Assembly: GCF_014697105.1 (NCBI RefSeq)
Contig: NZ_JACJRF010000004.1
Span: 62,001-126,000, forward strand
Reading direction: 5' to 3'
Source: Anabaena subtropica FACHB-260
Lineage (GTDB): Bacteria > Cyanobacteriota > Cyanobacteriia > Cyanobacteriales > Nostocaceae
DNA: 64,000 nucleotides
This document shows, piece by piece, positions 9,533 through 23,106 of this stretch. The notes beneath the pieces were generated by a model. The model had not been told where the DNA came from, searched no databases, and saw only the letters and a program-made list of their open reading frames with translations. A program made the translations under genes and the position numbers. Every line of letters starts with the position of its first letter. The stretch's first letter is position 1.

Positions 9533-10711
9533 TTAGTGACTATTAACCAACTCTTGGTAAAACTCATATTGTTGCTTGGCTAAAGCTTTATTGGTATATT
9601 TAACCATAGCTTTTTGATAACCCCTTTCACCAAGTTCTTGAGTTAATTTTGGGTTTTCTAAGAGTTGTAATAGGCAATTCGTTAAGGCTTGAACATCACC
9701 TTCCGGAAAAATTAAACCAGCGTCACCAATTACATGGGGTATCTCACCGGAATCAGAACCAATAACTGGGACTTGACAAGCCATCGCCTCAATTAGAACA
9801 TGACCAAATTGTTCTTTCCAGCCAACGGAAGTTAAAGTTTTAAATTTATAAGTTGTTTCTGAAGGTAATACCAAAGTATTCATTAAATTAATGTAGTTGG
9901 CGACTTCATTATGAGGAACGCTTTCAACTAAAATTACTCTATCTTGAATATTATTTTCTGAAGCAATTCTATTTAGTTCTTCTTGTAAAACTCCACGACC
10001 TAATAATAGTAATTTCCAAGGTTTATCTAGAGGTAACTTAGTTAAGGCTTGTAAAAGTGTTAATAAACCCTTTTCTGGTACAAATCTGCCAACAAAGCCA
10101 ATCACAAATTCACCAGATTGGATACCTAACTTAGCAGCTAATTCTGGTTGTGTTTGAGGTGTAAATAGGGTTTCATCTACACCCAACTGTGGCATAACTT
10201 TAATTGCTCCTTTGTATCCCCTTTGGCGCAAAATTTCTGCACCATCTTGATTGCCAGAAATAATGCCGTGGCTATTGTTAAGGTTATACTTTTCTAATAA
10301 AGCAATTGGTAGTTTTAACTCGTAAGGTAAATTCCACCAAGTAAAAAAGATATTCTTTGCCTTCAGACCTAATAATTGGTTCAAGGCAATCAATTGAGCA
10401 TACGCAAGTCCTCTAGACCCTTGTTCTACTTGAATAACTTGGGGGCGAAACTGTCTCAATAATGATATCAAATCAGTCCCAAAGGTGAGTAGACCTTGAT
10501 GATTTTGGCTAAAATTAGAAACTGGAACTATCTTAAATGCACCTTCATCACGGTATTCGGTTTCAATAATTTTGTTTTGAACGCCGCCGGGTTTCCAAGT
10601 TTTAGGAACTACAACTGTTACTTCAATCCCAGGTTCTAGTTGAGATAAAGCCCGTAGTTTTTCACAGTTCAGGTCTACGATATAGGTATGGCTGGCAACT
10701 AAAATTTTCAT
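9533..10711 (-). CDS. Glycosyltransferase family 4
   Basis: GFVGRFVPEKGLLTLLQAL ... FGHVLIEAMACQVPVIGSDSGEIPHVIGDAGLIFPEGD. Confidence 0.93.
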   Translation of the reverse strand: MKILVASHTYIVDLNCEKLRALSQLEPGIEVTVVVPKTWKPGGVQNKIIETEYRDEGAFKIVPVSNFSQNHQGLLTFGTDLISLLRQFRPQVIQVEQGSRGLAYAQLIALNQLLGLKAKNIFFTWWNLPYELKLPIALLEKYNLNNSHGIISGNQDGAEILRQRGYKGAIKVMPQLGVDETLFTPQTQPELAAKLGIQSGEFVIGFVGRFVPEKGLLTLLQALTKLPLDKPWKLLLLGRGVLQEELNRIASENNIQDRVILVESVPHNEVANYINLMNTLVLPSETTYKFKTLTSVGWKEQFGHVLIEAMACQVPVIGSDSGEIPHVIGDAGLIFPEGDVQALTNCLLQLLENPKLTQELGERGYQKAMVKYTNKALAKQQYEFYQELVNSH

Positions 10712-10721
10712 AAAATAGTTG

Positions 10722-11732
10722 TTAGTTGTTAGTTGTCAGTTGACTGTTGATTGTTGACTCTTGATCAAGATGAGTGTAGATTTGACCATCATTCCAAGTT
10801 GATTGGATGACAGTCCCTAAAGCTTTGATAAATCCCAATGTATAGAATACTCCACGGGTAGCAATTTTGATGGGAGAACCGCTTTTATGACAAGGGGGAC
10901 GACCCAGGACGTGACAATCAAATAAGCGGGAGTATAGGCGTAAGGCTTGGCTGAAATTGAGATTTTTCAGTCCTAGTAAGAAATGATTGTGGTAAAAGGT
11001 GAATTGATATTTTAGCGATCGCATACTAATATCATGACAACCCCCAGTCTCTTCTCCTAGATGAACTAAATCAGCCTCTGGGTCATACCAAATCTTATAT
11101 CCTGTCTGCCGCACCCTTAAACAAAAGTCTGATTCTTCACGGACTGCACTACCGCCAAATCTTTCATCAAACCTCAGTCCGTATTTAGTAAAAATTTCCC
11201 GGCGAAAAGACATATTACAACCCCTAGCTGTCAACACTTGCTGGGGCTTAATCGTATGCACTAAGTCTATATGATACCAAGCAATTCCTGGATCCATCGC
11301 TTCTGGGGGTAGATATTCAATCTCCAAATCTCCTCCAGAATCCCCTAATTTCATTCTGTCAAATACCCTTCCTGCCACAGCCCCCACTTCGGGGTTTTGT
11401 ACGTAATTTTTCGCATGAGCTGCTAAAAAACCGGGCTTTAATTTGACATCGTCATCAATAAATAAAATTATCTCTCCAGATGACCGCCGCACACCATAAT
11501 TACGTGCGCCTGGTAAACTAGCCCAATCTAGGCGAAACCATTTAATCTTGGCTGCTGCGGCTACTTCTTCTAAGTAAGCTTGGATTTCTGGTGTGTGTGT
11601 TGGAGACTGGTCTACTACCAAAACTTCATAATTTGGATAATCCTGATTTAAAACATCTACAATGCTATCCCTTAGGGCTTCCTCTCTTCCGTAGGTTGGT
11701 ATGACTACGGTAATCAAAGGTAAATTACTCAT
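10722..11732 (-). CDS. Glycosyltransferase family 2
   Basis: LPLITVVIPTYGREEALRDSIVDVLNQDYPNYEVLVVDQS ... GEIILFIDDDVKLKPGFL (DxD). Confidence 0.93.
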   Translation of the reverse strand: MSNLPLITVVIPTYGREEALRDSIVDVLNQDYPNYEVLVVDQSPTHTPEIQAYLEEVAAAAKIKWFRLDWASLPGARNYGVRRSSGEIILFIDDDVKLKPGFLAAHAKNYVQNPEVGAVAGRVFDRMKLGDSGGDLEIEYLPPEAMDPGIAWYHIDLVHTIKPQQVLTARGCNMSFRREIFTKYGLRFDERFGGSAVREESDFCLRVRQTGYKIWYDPEADLVHLGEETGGCHDISMRSLKYQFTFYHNHFLLGLKNLNFSQALRLYSRLFDCHVLGRPPCHKSGSPIKIATRGVFYTLGFIKALGTVIQSTWNDGQIYTHLDQESTINSQLTTNN

Positions 11733-11826
11733 GTGACTTTCTACCTAGCTTAAATTTGTTTGCTCAGAGAATCGTCTGTCATAAACAACCTTGTCATATT
11801 TACTTGGTATCTACTGAGAGTCTAGT

Positions 11827-13491
11827 CTATAAAAATTTTACTTGTAGACGTTTTTTCTGGTTTTTTTGCTGAGGATTAGCATTTTCCCTCTCTTGTTTGT
11901 CTATTACTGGTAATTTAAACAACATCCCAGCAAAAAACCAGTAGTACACAGCCACTGGATCAACATCTAGAGGATAGTAGTAAGTGTTATAACTAATAAA
12001 CAATATAAACACCCACAAAGCAGCTGCATAAGTACGGAAATTACGGTTTTTTATTGAGCGATAAGCTTTGTAGGCAGCAATTGTTAGGGTCGTGACTAAA
12101 GCCAGAAAGCCCAATGTCCCAATCATACCTACTTCATACAAGAGTTTAGGATAATACGTTTCTATCAACCTAGTTGAACCCAAAGTACGAGCAGAGTTAG
12201 TGGCTCGACCTAATCCATTTCCTAAAGGGTTGTTACTAGAACTTCTCAAAGAGTCTTCAAATTGCTGAACGATAAACTCCTGAGGTGGTGACGCTTCCCA
12301 GCGACCCGTTAAACTATCTATCCGTTCTTGTACAAGCGCAGGGTTACTGGCCATGGCAATCCCCAACACAGCAGCTAGCCCTATACCTATAGGAATAAAG
12401 CGTTTAAGGTTACGGATTTGACCTGTAAGTAAGAGCAGAATCACAAAACAGACGGGTACTAACGCTAAGGCAATCCTTTGTCCAGACACAACGGCATTAA
12501 TAAATACAGTCGCCAAAGAACCTAAGCTGATGAAGCGCCAAATAAAGGAAGGGTCAGAGAAACCTGTGGCAAATGCTAAAAAGGTGCTGGAAATTAAAAA
12601 CCATGCCCACTGCCAAGGAGCTACAAAGGTTCCTGGAAGTCTAATCATTCCTTGGCTGGGACTATACACTAAAGAACCACCAATATAACAACGTGCTTCT
12701 AAGGTTGCTTTAAATAAAGCGTCTCCTGAAGCATATCTAGTACCCTCACATACACCAGTCAGGAGTAAAAGATATTGAAAAATACCTAATACACCGCAGA
12801 TGAGTATCAGGCTAACTTGTAGGCGCGATATGAATAGAAAGTCCTTTTTATCCTGCATTAAATAGTAGACACAACCCATTAAGGGCAAATAACCTAAAAG
12901 TACTTTTATTCCCAAAATACCCATACCTAAAGGTATTTCATTGCTTGGTTCTTTGAATGGGCCAAGATCAGGAGGATTGAATTGTTGTCCACCATTGACA
13001 AACAACAATGTTAAAAGACACAAACCCAATAAGATAAACAATGGTGTTCTAATGGCTGGAGGAATAATTAGGGGCAGTTTTTGCCGACGGCAAGCCTGCC
13101 AAATTGCAATTAGGGCTGGAAAGTAGAAAGCATCTTTAGCTAATTGCAGAATGGGACTGTTGCCAATGTAGTAAGTAATAGTACCTCCAAAAGGTACATA
13201 TATTAAGAATGCTATCAGTCCCATGCGGGGGTATTTGTAAGAAAGGGACATGACAATAATTCCTAAAACTAGGGGAATTGCTGTTTTAATTCCACTTATT
13301 AAAAATACCAAAAGCCCAACAAAGAGACTAAAAAAGGTGACAGTACTCAATACGCTAATAAGTTCTTTGCGTGCTTGGGTAGCTTTGCGTTTTTGTGCTA
13401 GTCTTTCTTTGATACTCAGGCTAGGAGTTTCTACCTGTGACTGCTTTTCTGATTTTTTAGAACGTTTGGATTTTGATTTTAATATCGGCAT
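11827..13491 (-). CDS. O-antigen ligase/polymerase-like polytopic membrane protein
   Basis: Many hydrophobic segments plus NNPLGNGLGRATNSAR-type loop; located in a glycosyltransferase cluster. Confidence 0.8.
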   Translation of the reverse strand: MPILKSKSKRSKKSEKQSQVETPSLSIKERLAQKRKATQARKELISVLSTVTFFSLFVGLLVFLISGIKTAIPLVLGIIVMSLSYKYPRMGLIAFLIYVPFGGTITYYIGNSPILQLAKDAFYFPALIAIWQACRRQKLPLIIPPAIRTPLFILLGLCLLTLLFVNGGQQFNPPDLGPFKEPSNEIPLGMGILGIKVLLGYLPLMGCVYYLMQDKKDFLFISRLQVSLILICGVLGIFQYLLLLTGVCEGTRYASGDALFKATLEARCYIGGSLVYSPSQGMIRLPGTFVAPWQWAWFLISSTFLAFATGFSDPSFIWRFISLGSLATVFINAVVSGQRIALALVPVCFVILLLLTGQIRNLKRFIPIGIGLAAVLGIAMASNPALVQERIDSLTGRWEASPPQEFIVQQFEDSLRSSSNNPLGNGLGRATNSARTLGSTRLIETYYPKLLYEVGMIGTLGFLALVTTLTIAAYKAYRSIKNRNFRTYAAALWVFILFISYNTYYYPLDVDPVAVYYWFFAGMLFKLPVIDKQERENANPQQKNQKKRLQVKFL

Positions 13492-13686
13492 GGGGTGATT
13501 TTAATCTATTGCCTAAACTTTATTAATTTTTTTAAGTTGCGACGGTCTCCTACCGGATGGAAGTCATGGTTTATGGTTAGGTAGAGTATTGTCGCCTAGT
13601 TTAAAACCTAGATTTCTGCTCTTTATCTTGGCTCACTTAAATAACAGTTAATCTATCAATTTATGTTGAGAAATAGATACAAATAA

Positions 13687-14454
13687 CTATAAATCATATA
13701 AGCCAAATTCATCTCTAATCGATTGATTTAATGTCTTACGATTGAAAATACTAAAGTTTAGTCTTGTGCCATCATAGTAATGGTTTTCCCCTGTAGCCAA
13801 CATATAAATTGCACCTGGGAATGGTAATAGCTTAATATTTATATCTTTTTCTTTTAAAATATTTTTTACTTTGGCATGGTCTATATAATATTTATAGTAA
13901 CCATATCCACGGTTGTATTCTGGATTTTCTGGGATTAAATTTAAATCATACCTGAGGATATTGCAACTACCGCACATTTTATAAAAGTCATTTCTTTTAA
14001 CGTATATATATTTATCTCCTTCTTGATATTTATACCCTTTATTGATCACCCAGCCATTGCTATTAGGGTTATTTTTCACAAATTCTGCCAAATTCCTACT
14101 TACACAATCATCTGCATCAACAGCCATAGTATGAGTAGGAGAAAAATGTTGAGCCTCAACTAAACCTTTGAGAATTTTACGCCCTTTATCAGTACGTCCT
14201 TGATTAATGTATTTAGTATCTTTTGCCTGAGGAAAATCAACTGTAATATATGTAATATTTGGATGATTGAATTGTATATCTGGTTTTTCATGACAGACAA
14301 CAATAACATGAAATTCTGATGAAGTTTGATGACAAACTGATTTAATACATCTTTCAAATAACTGCGTAACACGTTCCCAAGATTTAGAAAATTGCCGACT
14401 TTTCAGGGGAATAACAAAAACTAGCATATTGTTACCTTGTTTAATGTTTAACAA
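13687..14454 (-). CDS. Putative glycosyltransferase (GT-A-like)
   Basis: FVIPLKSRQFSKSWERVTQLFERCIKSV...HVIVVCHEKPDI...TMAVDADDCVSRNLAEF. Likely start is MLVFVIPLK, about 9 codons inside the listed ORF. Confidence 0.65.
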   Translation of the reverse strand: MLNIKQGNNMLVFVIPLKSRQFSKSWERVTQLFERCIKSVCHQTSSEFHVIVVCHEKPDIQFNHPNITYITVDFPQAKDTKYINQGRTDKGRKILKGLVEAQHFSPTHTMAVDADDCVSRNLAEFVKNNPNSNGWVINKGYKYQEGDKYIYVKRNDFYKMCGSCNILRYDLNLIPENPEYNRGYGYYKYYIDHAKVKNILKEKDINIKLLPFPGAIYMLATGENHYYDGTRLNFSIFNRKTLNQSIRDEFGLYDL

Positions 14455-14579
14455 ATAGCTAACACGTAAATATTAGCATTTATGTAAAAACCCTAGTGTT
14501 TAGCTAGGGTCTAATTTACTGAGCTATTGAACAAAGTTCGTAATAACTTTATGATACTCAGCACTACTTATCCATTGCT

Positions 14580-16064
14580 TCACGGAGTTAAGTGTTGCTG
14601 TACTTGCGCTACTAATTCATTTGTCCAATGGTCAGCCAGTTCAGCATTAGCCGCTTCTACCATGACTCTGATGACTGGTTCTGTACCAGAAGCTCGGACT
14701 AAAATTCTGCCAGCATCACCCATAGCTTTTTCGGCAAGGGCGATCGCCTGTTGTACTGGTTCGCAATTTTGCCAGCTTAAACGGCGATCGCGGTCTACAA
14801 CTCGCACATTCCGCAATAATTGGGGATAGGTTTGGAAGCTTTGGTCTACTAATTCGGCTAAGGAAACACCAGCCTGTTTGACTAAGCTTGCCAAGTGTAA
14901 GGCTGTTAACAAGCCATCTCCAGTCATACCATAGTGACTACAGAGGATATGACCTGATTGTTCACCCCCCAACATTGCCCCAGTTTTCAGCATTTCTGCT
15001 TGTACGTATTGGTCGCCAACGGCGGTGCGAATTAATTTACCACCCTGTTGCTGCCAAGCTTTTTCAAAGCCCAGGTTTGCCATGACGGTAGAAACAATCA
15101 AGTTATCTGGCAGTTGGTTTTGTTTTTTGAGGTGCAGTCCCCAGAGGTAAAGAATATAATCGCCGTTCACTGGACGACCTGTGGGATCTACTGCTAAGAC
15201 GCGATCGGCATCACCATCAAAGGCGAAGCCCAGATCAGCGTTGTGTTCTCGGACTGTGGCTTGCAGCATTTCTAGGTGAGTAGAACCGCAATTAACATTA
15301 ATGCGATCGCCATCTGCCACATTGTGTAAGCAAATCACTTCTGCTCCCATTTCTGCAAATACTGATGGTGCTAACCCAACAGCTGCACCCCAGGCTAGAT
15401 CCAGAACAATCTTCATCCCCTGAAGATTCACTGTAGTTTGCAAGGGTTGTTTTAAAGCTTCGCCATAACCCTTCACCAATTCCCAACGTGAGTAATGCCG
15501 TCCACAATTACCTACACTACCTGTAGCTAGCAGATTTCCCCGCAGACCATTTTCAATTTCTGCCTGTAACGCCTGGGGTAACTTCCCACCATTAGCACCA
15601 AAAATTTTAATTCCATTATCTTCAGGAGGGTTATGACTGGCAGAAATCATCACACCACCGATCGCTTCACTAACGCTAGTTAAATAAGCTACACACGGAG
15701 TAGGACATAACCCTAAATACCAAACTTCTATCCCGGCTGCTGTCAACCCTGCACTCAATGCCATCGCCAACATATCGCTGGAGTTGCGAGAATCTTGTCC
15801 GAGGATGACTGGCCCTAAGTGACTAGCGTGACTACGTAAAACTACGCCTGCCCAAAAACCAACTTGCAATGCTAAGGGCGCACTCAGTAATTCCCCTACC
15901 TTGCCACGAATGCCATCTGTTCCAAACAGGGGCGTTGCTGGTATCGATATTAAGTCTGGTGCAAAATTCTCCTCAACAACTTTTCCTAATCCATCAGATG
16001 CAGTTGCACAATTTTTTGCGTAGCTTTGAATTCGAGTTATGGATGAAACCATTATTTTAAACAC
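14580..16064 (-). CDS. glmM: Phosphoglucosamine mutase
   Basis: [75 protein letters not shown]. Confidence 0.96.
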   Translation of the reverse strand: MFKIMVSSITRIQSYAKNCATASDGLGKVVEENFAPDLISIPATPLFGTDGIRGKVGELLSAPLALQVGFWAGVVLRSHASHLGPVILGQDSRNSSDMLAMALSAGLTAAGIEVWYLGLCPTPCVAYLTSVSEAIGGVMISASHNPPEDNGIKIFGANGGKLPQALQAEIENGLRGNLLATGSVGNCGRHYSRWELVKGYGEALKQPLQTTVNLQGMKIVLDLAWGAAVGLAPSVFAEMGAEVICLHNVADGDRINVNCGSTHLEMLQATVREHNADLGFAFDGDADRVLAVDPTGRPVNGDYILYLWGLHLKKQNQLPDNLIVSTVMANLGFEKAWQQQGGKLIRTAVGDQYVQAEMLKTGAMLGGEQSGHILCSHYGMTGDGLLTALHLASLVKQAGVSLAELVDQSFQTYPQLLRNVRVVDRDRRLSWQNCEPVQQAIALAEKAMGDAGRILVRASGTEPVIRVMVEAANAELADHWTNELVAQVQQHLTP

Positions 16065-16738
16065 CCCTCACATCACACTAAAAATTATTACTTTAACGCC
16101 AGTTCGATCAATGTCGAGTGTTGAGTTCTGTTAGCGAGGCGTTGAGCAGGGTACTGAGTTGAGAAAGTTCTTCTCCCCTTTTCCCAGCCCTTCTGCCTCT
16201 TTTCAGCCCCCGAGCTTTAATTTTTCTCGAACTCACGTAAATTTACACTTTATTTAGCAACTAAGAGTAAATACCTGTTGATTTGCTTTTATGATAATTA
16301 TTTTTCAGAAAAAAATAAATTTGTTTCCCATATTTTATTTAAGTGAAATTACTTAAAAAGAGTTATTCAATTGTCAATATTTTATGAAGAATTTAGTCAC
16401 TCAGTTTTAATGCCCTTCAGTTTAACTCCTGACTTCAATAGTCGCCAGTACTACTTGATAACTTTACAGAAGTCTCATAATTTTTCGGTTTTTTTCAGGT
16501 GATGACAGTGTTATTAACGGGCGGGGCGGAGTATCATCGCCGAAAAATTTTTCTTGGTATTAGTTGTTTTTACTGGCTCAATTGGTGTTTACTTAACAAA
16601 AGTACAAATTTTACTTACTTAAAAAATATTAATATAAATTCTCATCAAATAGTTCTAATGTTACGTTCTAGTGGCATTTTTTAGCCGTCCGTAATTTAAA
16701 ACTCTGGTAGTTGACCTTTTAAGGTTGAGAAATTTAGT

Positions 16739-17455
16739 ATGAGCAGCAATTTAGCAAACAAACTACGTGTAGGTACAAAAAAAGCCCACACAATGGCAGA
16801 AAATGTGGGTTTTGTCAAATGCTTCTTAAAAGGGGTGGTAGAAAAAAGCTCTTACCGGAAGCTAGTGGCTAACTTTTACTACATCTACTCGGCAATGGAA
16901 GAGGAGATGGAAAAGCATCACCAGCACCCAATTGTTTCTAAAATCAATTTTTCCCAACTTAACCGTAAGCATACCTTAGAGCAAGACCTGAGTTACTACT
17001 ATGGCGCTAACTGGCGGGAACAAATCCAACTGTCACCAGCAGGTGAAGCTTATGTGCAACGCATTCGGGAAATCTCTGCAACGGAACCAGAATTGTTGAT
17101 TGCCCACTCTTACACCCGTTACTTAGGTGATTTGTCTGGGGGACAAATTCTCAAAAATATTGCTGTGACAGCGATGAATCTAAATGACGGTCAAGGAACT
17201 GCGTTTTATGAGTTCGCAGATATTACCGACGAGAAGGCTTTTAAAGCTAAATATCGGCAAACTTTGGATGAATTGCCAATTGATGAAGGGACAGGCGATC
17301 GCATCGTTAATGAGGCTAACGCCGCCTTTGGCATGAACATGAAGATGTTCCAAGAATTAGAAGGAAACTTAATCAAGGCCATCGGCATGATGGTGTATAA
17401 CACCTTGACTCGCAAACGCACACGGGGTAATACCGAACTAGCTACTGCTGAGTAA
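16739..17455 (+). CDS. ho1: Heme oxygenase (biliverdin-producing)
   Basis: TKKAHTMAENVGFVKCFLKGVVEKSSYRKLVANFYYIYSAMEEEM ... HSYTRYLGDLSGGQILK. Confidence 0.97.
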   Translation: MSSNLANKLRVGTKKAHTMAENVGFVKCFLKGVVEKSSYRKLVANFYYIYSAMEEEMEKHHQHPIVSKINFSQLNRKHTLEQDLSYYYGANWREQIQLSPAGEAYVQRIREISATEPELLIAHSYTRYLGDLSGGQILKNIAVTAMNLNDGQGTAFYEFADITDEKAFKAKYRQTLDELPIDEGTGDRIVNEANAAFGMNMKMFQELEGNLIKAIGMMVYNTLTRKRTRGNTELATAE

Positions 17456-17642
17456 TTTTCTGTAACGTAAATTTTCGTAAATTGAAGGGGCAGCCTCCCT
17501 GGGTTCACCTGTGAAGAAGCAGGCGATCGCGGGGAAGTTGCCCCTAATGTTTGGCTACTGGAGGCTGGTTATTAGGAACTGGAACTCAGAATAGAAAAGT
17601 CAGTTCTTACCTATTCCCTGTTCCCTATCCTCTGTCCCCTAA

Positions 17643-19384
<1,742 letters not shown>

Positions 19385-19471
19385 GAACCTCATCAACTTA
19401 GATCATGTGTGGAAATAAAAAAAATTGATTAATATACACTTGATGCTCATTTAGGACACTGGCAGTAATGG

Positions 19472-20566
19472 TTGAATTGGGAGATGAATATTTACAACTC
19501 CCTTAGGTCTATAGGCATTGCTGACCCTAGCGGTTCCGGCTGGTTGGCAGTAGTATTCACGTTTATATTGGCTTGGTCGGTAACATGGCGTTTGATTCCC
19601 ACGGTACGCAAATTCGCCTTGCAGGTAGGTTGGGCTGACCAACCCAACGCTAGACGACTCAATCGAGAACCGTTGCCGAATGCAGGGGGTTTAGCTATCT
19701 ACGCGGGAGTAATTGCCGCATTGGTATTAGCTAGCCTCTTGCGTCCCATTGAACTGCAAAACGTCTTAGCTCAGGTATTGACTATTTTACTAGGGGGTTC
19801 AATCCTAGTCTTGGTCGGCTTTATTGACGATCAGTTCGGATTACCCCCCTCTGTGCGTTTATGGACGCAAATTGTCACAGCATTATTACTAGTTGCTAAT
19901 GGCATCGTAGTTGATGTGAATTTCGGCACGCCCATTGACTCTATCCTTTCGATGTTGCTAACTGTGCTGTGGGTGGTGGGTATTACCAATGCTGTCAATT
20001 TGATGGATGGTATGGATGGATTGGCAGGGGGAATTAGTTTTATCACTGCCATGAGTTTGTTGGGAGTATCTGCCCAATTTCCTAATAAGGCTGCCTCCAC
20101 TTTAGTTTTAGCTGCTTTAGGCGGTGGGGCTTTAGGATTTTTGCGTCATAACTTCCATCCCTCAAGAATCATCATGGGTGATGCTGGAGCATACTTTTTT
20201 GGTTATGTGCTAGCTGCAACTAGTATTTTAGGTAGCTTGCAACGAAACACGATATTTGCTCTTACTCCTACGGTTTTATTTTTGCTGTTGCCAGTGTTAG
20301 ACACTACCCAAGTGTTTATCCGACGGCTTCTAGCAGGTAAAAACCCCTTGAGTACTCCTGGCAAAGACCATTTACACCACCGTTTACTCGCTTGGGGATT
20401 TTCGCAACGTCATGCTGCGTTTACCTTATGGTTAATCACCTTGGGTTGCAACGTACTAGCGATGAGAGTCCAAGGGATGAGCCTGGCGGTCATAGCTGCC
20501 ACAGCTAGCAGCATTATTCTTTTGCTCAGTTTTACTGTCTGGCAAAGAATCAGAACTAATTCTTAA
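19472..20566 (+). CDS. Undecaprenyl-phosphate GlcNAc-1-phosphate transferase family (WecA/TagO/MraY-like)
   Basis: PNARRLNREPLPNAGGLAIYAG, NLMDGMDGLAGGISF, MGDAGAYFFGYVLA, LSTPGKDHLHHRLLAWG. Start may be internal (MNIYNSL). Confidence 0.93.
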   Translation: MNWEMNIYNSLRSIGIADPSGSGWLAVVFTFILAWSVTWRLIPTVRKFALQVGWADQPNARRLNREPLPNAGGLAIYAGVIAALVLASLLRPIELQNVLAQVLTILLGGSILVLVGFIDDQFGLPPSVRLWTQIVTALLLVANGIVVDVNFGTPIDSILSMLLTVLWVVGITNAVNLMDGMDGLAGGISFITAMSLLGVSAQFPNKAASTLVLAALGGGALGFLRHNFHPSRIIMGDAGAYFFGYVLAATSILGSLQRNTIFALTPTVLFLLLPVLDTTQVFIRRLLAGKNPLSTPGKDHLHHRLLAWGFSQRHAAFTLWLITLGCNVLAMRVQGMSLAVIAATASSIILLLSFTVWQRIRTNS

Positions 20567-20622
20567 TCCGTAATTCGTAATTCGTAATTCGTAATTACGA
20601 ACTACAAATTACCAATTAAGAA

Positions 20623-21438
<816 letters not shown>

Positions 21439-21633
21439 TTATCAAGAATTCAAAATTCAAAATTCAAAAAACCATTTGTCTACAAAATAACAATCTCTCT
21501 TCTACTCTCTAGTACATATATCTTAGGAAGTAGAAGATAAGTTGAGAAACAATAAAAACAAAATAACGTTACACCATTTCCAGAAAGCAGACATTAATAT
21601 TGAATTCAATCAATAAATAATGGTGTGTGTCAC

Positions 21634-21951
21634 ATGACAGAGAAAAAACAATTCAACAGTTTTGAAGAGATGCTGTCTGGTTCTGATTTACCTGTTTTAG
21701 TAGATTTTTATGCTGACTGGTGTGGGCCTTGTCAAATGATGGGGACAATTTTACAGCAAGTAAACACTCAACTTAAAGACCGCATCCGCATTGTCAAAAT
21801 CGACACGGAAAAGTACACAGAATTAGCAACTGAGTATCAAATTTATGCTCTACCAACATTGGTATTGTTCAAACAAGGTCAACCAGTAGATCGGATTGAA
21901 GGTGTACTGCAAACGCCCGATTTAGTTCAGCGTCTGCAAGGTTTCCTTTAA
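21634..21951 (+). CDS. Thioredoxin
   Basis: VDFYADWCGPCQMMG active site; IYALPTLVLFKQG cis-Pro. ATG start at 21634 is more likely than the upstream GTG. Confidence 0.95.
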   Translation: MTEKKQFNSFEEMLSGSDLPVLVDFYADWCGPCQMMGTILQQVNTQLKDRIRIVKIDTEKYTELATEYQIYALPTLVLFKQGQPVDRIEGVLQTPDLVQRLQGFL

Positions 21952-22117
21952 TAAAAGTTCAATGTAGAGATACAAAAATTCGTATCTCTACATATTAATA
22001 TTTATTTTGAATTTTGAATTGATTCATGATTCCTTGATGTCCTAATCTATCTAACTACTGCTATAGTTATGCAAAAAGGTTGGTTTTCAAGCAAATTTAC
22101 TCACAAAACTGGATAAT

Positions 22118-23038
22118 TTAAGAACGTCTGACATTTAAGCAACACCATTCTTTGCGTTTCCACATAGTAGCGACTACCCAACCATGTTTTTCTAAAGCTT
22201 CAGCAACAGATGTGGATTGTTCAACTAAAATTCCGCTAAAAATTGCCCAAGTACTAGGTTTAGATATTTCGCTGATTTCTGGCACTAATTGAATAATTAC
22301 ATCAGCCAAAATATTGCACACAATACCATCTACTGGACGTTCAATTAGTTTTTTTAAAATATCTACACTACCTTCAGCAGGTACTAGACGTTCTGGGTTT
22401 ACGTCGTTGAGTGCGCGATTGCTAAAGGTTGACTGCACTGCTAAAGGATCAGTATCTACTGCATAGGCTTTTGCTGCACCTAACAGGACGGCTCCAATAG
22501 AAAGGATACCAGAACCGCAACCGATATCCGCAATTATAACGGGTTCTTGTTGATCACCTTTGTTAACAAAAGATTTGGGAACTTCACTCAAGCGCATTTC
22601 TAGAGATTCTAGACATAGCTGGGTGGTGGCATGGTTGCCTGTGCCGAAAGCTACACCGGGATCAAGGCGAATTACTAACCTGTCTGAGTTTTCTGGTAAG
22701 GGTAGCCAGGCGGGATTAATGAGGAAGCGATCGCCTATTTCCTGGGGATGCCAATACTGTTTCCAGCTACTTGCCCAGTCTTCCTCATCAATTAATTGCC
22801 AAGTCAAACTAGGAGTAGATAACCCCATACACAGTGCATCTTGTTGCAGCCACAGACCCAGGGCCGCCAAATCTAATAACTGTGCTTGAAATATCGGTAA
22901 GTAACCTTTAACTAAGCAAGATTCACCTTTACTTTCGCTGGCGGTACCACGACAACCAAAATCTTCCAAGCGCCAAGAAACAGAGTCTTCTAGCGCTGAT
23001 TCACATGAAACCTGTAGTTCCCACCAAGTATTTGCCAT
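22118..23038 (-). CDS. prmA: Ribosomal protein L11 methyltransferase
   Basis: [51 protein letters not shown]. Confidence 0.94.
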   Translation of the reverse strand: MANTWWELQVSCESALEDSVSWRLEDFGCRGTASESKGESCLVKGYLPIFQAQLLDLAALGLWLQQDALCMGLSTPSLTWQLIDEEDWASSWKQYWHPQEIGDRFLINPAWLPLPENSDRLVIRLDPGVAFGTGNHATTQLCLESLEMRLSEVPKSFVNKGDQQEPVIIADIGCGSGILSIGAVLLGAAKAYAVDTDPLAVQSTFSNRALNDVNPERLVPAEGSVDILKKLIERPVDGIVCNILADVIIQLVPEISEISKPSTWAIFSGILVEQSTSVAEALEKHGWVVATMWKRKEWCCLNVRRS

Positions 23039-23106
23039 AAAAAAGTAATTAGTAAAAAGGCAAAAGAAAATCTATTCTTTTTACTTTTACCTTTTTACTT
23101 TTGCCC

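Noticed and set aside
16499-16684. 61-aa ORF upstream of heme oxygenase
   Set aside because: AT-rich, low-complexity composition, no family features; likely promoter/5' region of ho1.
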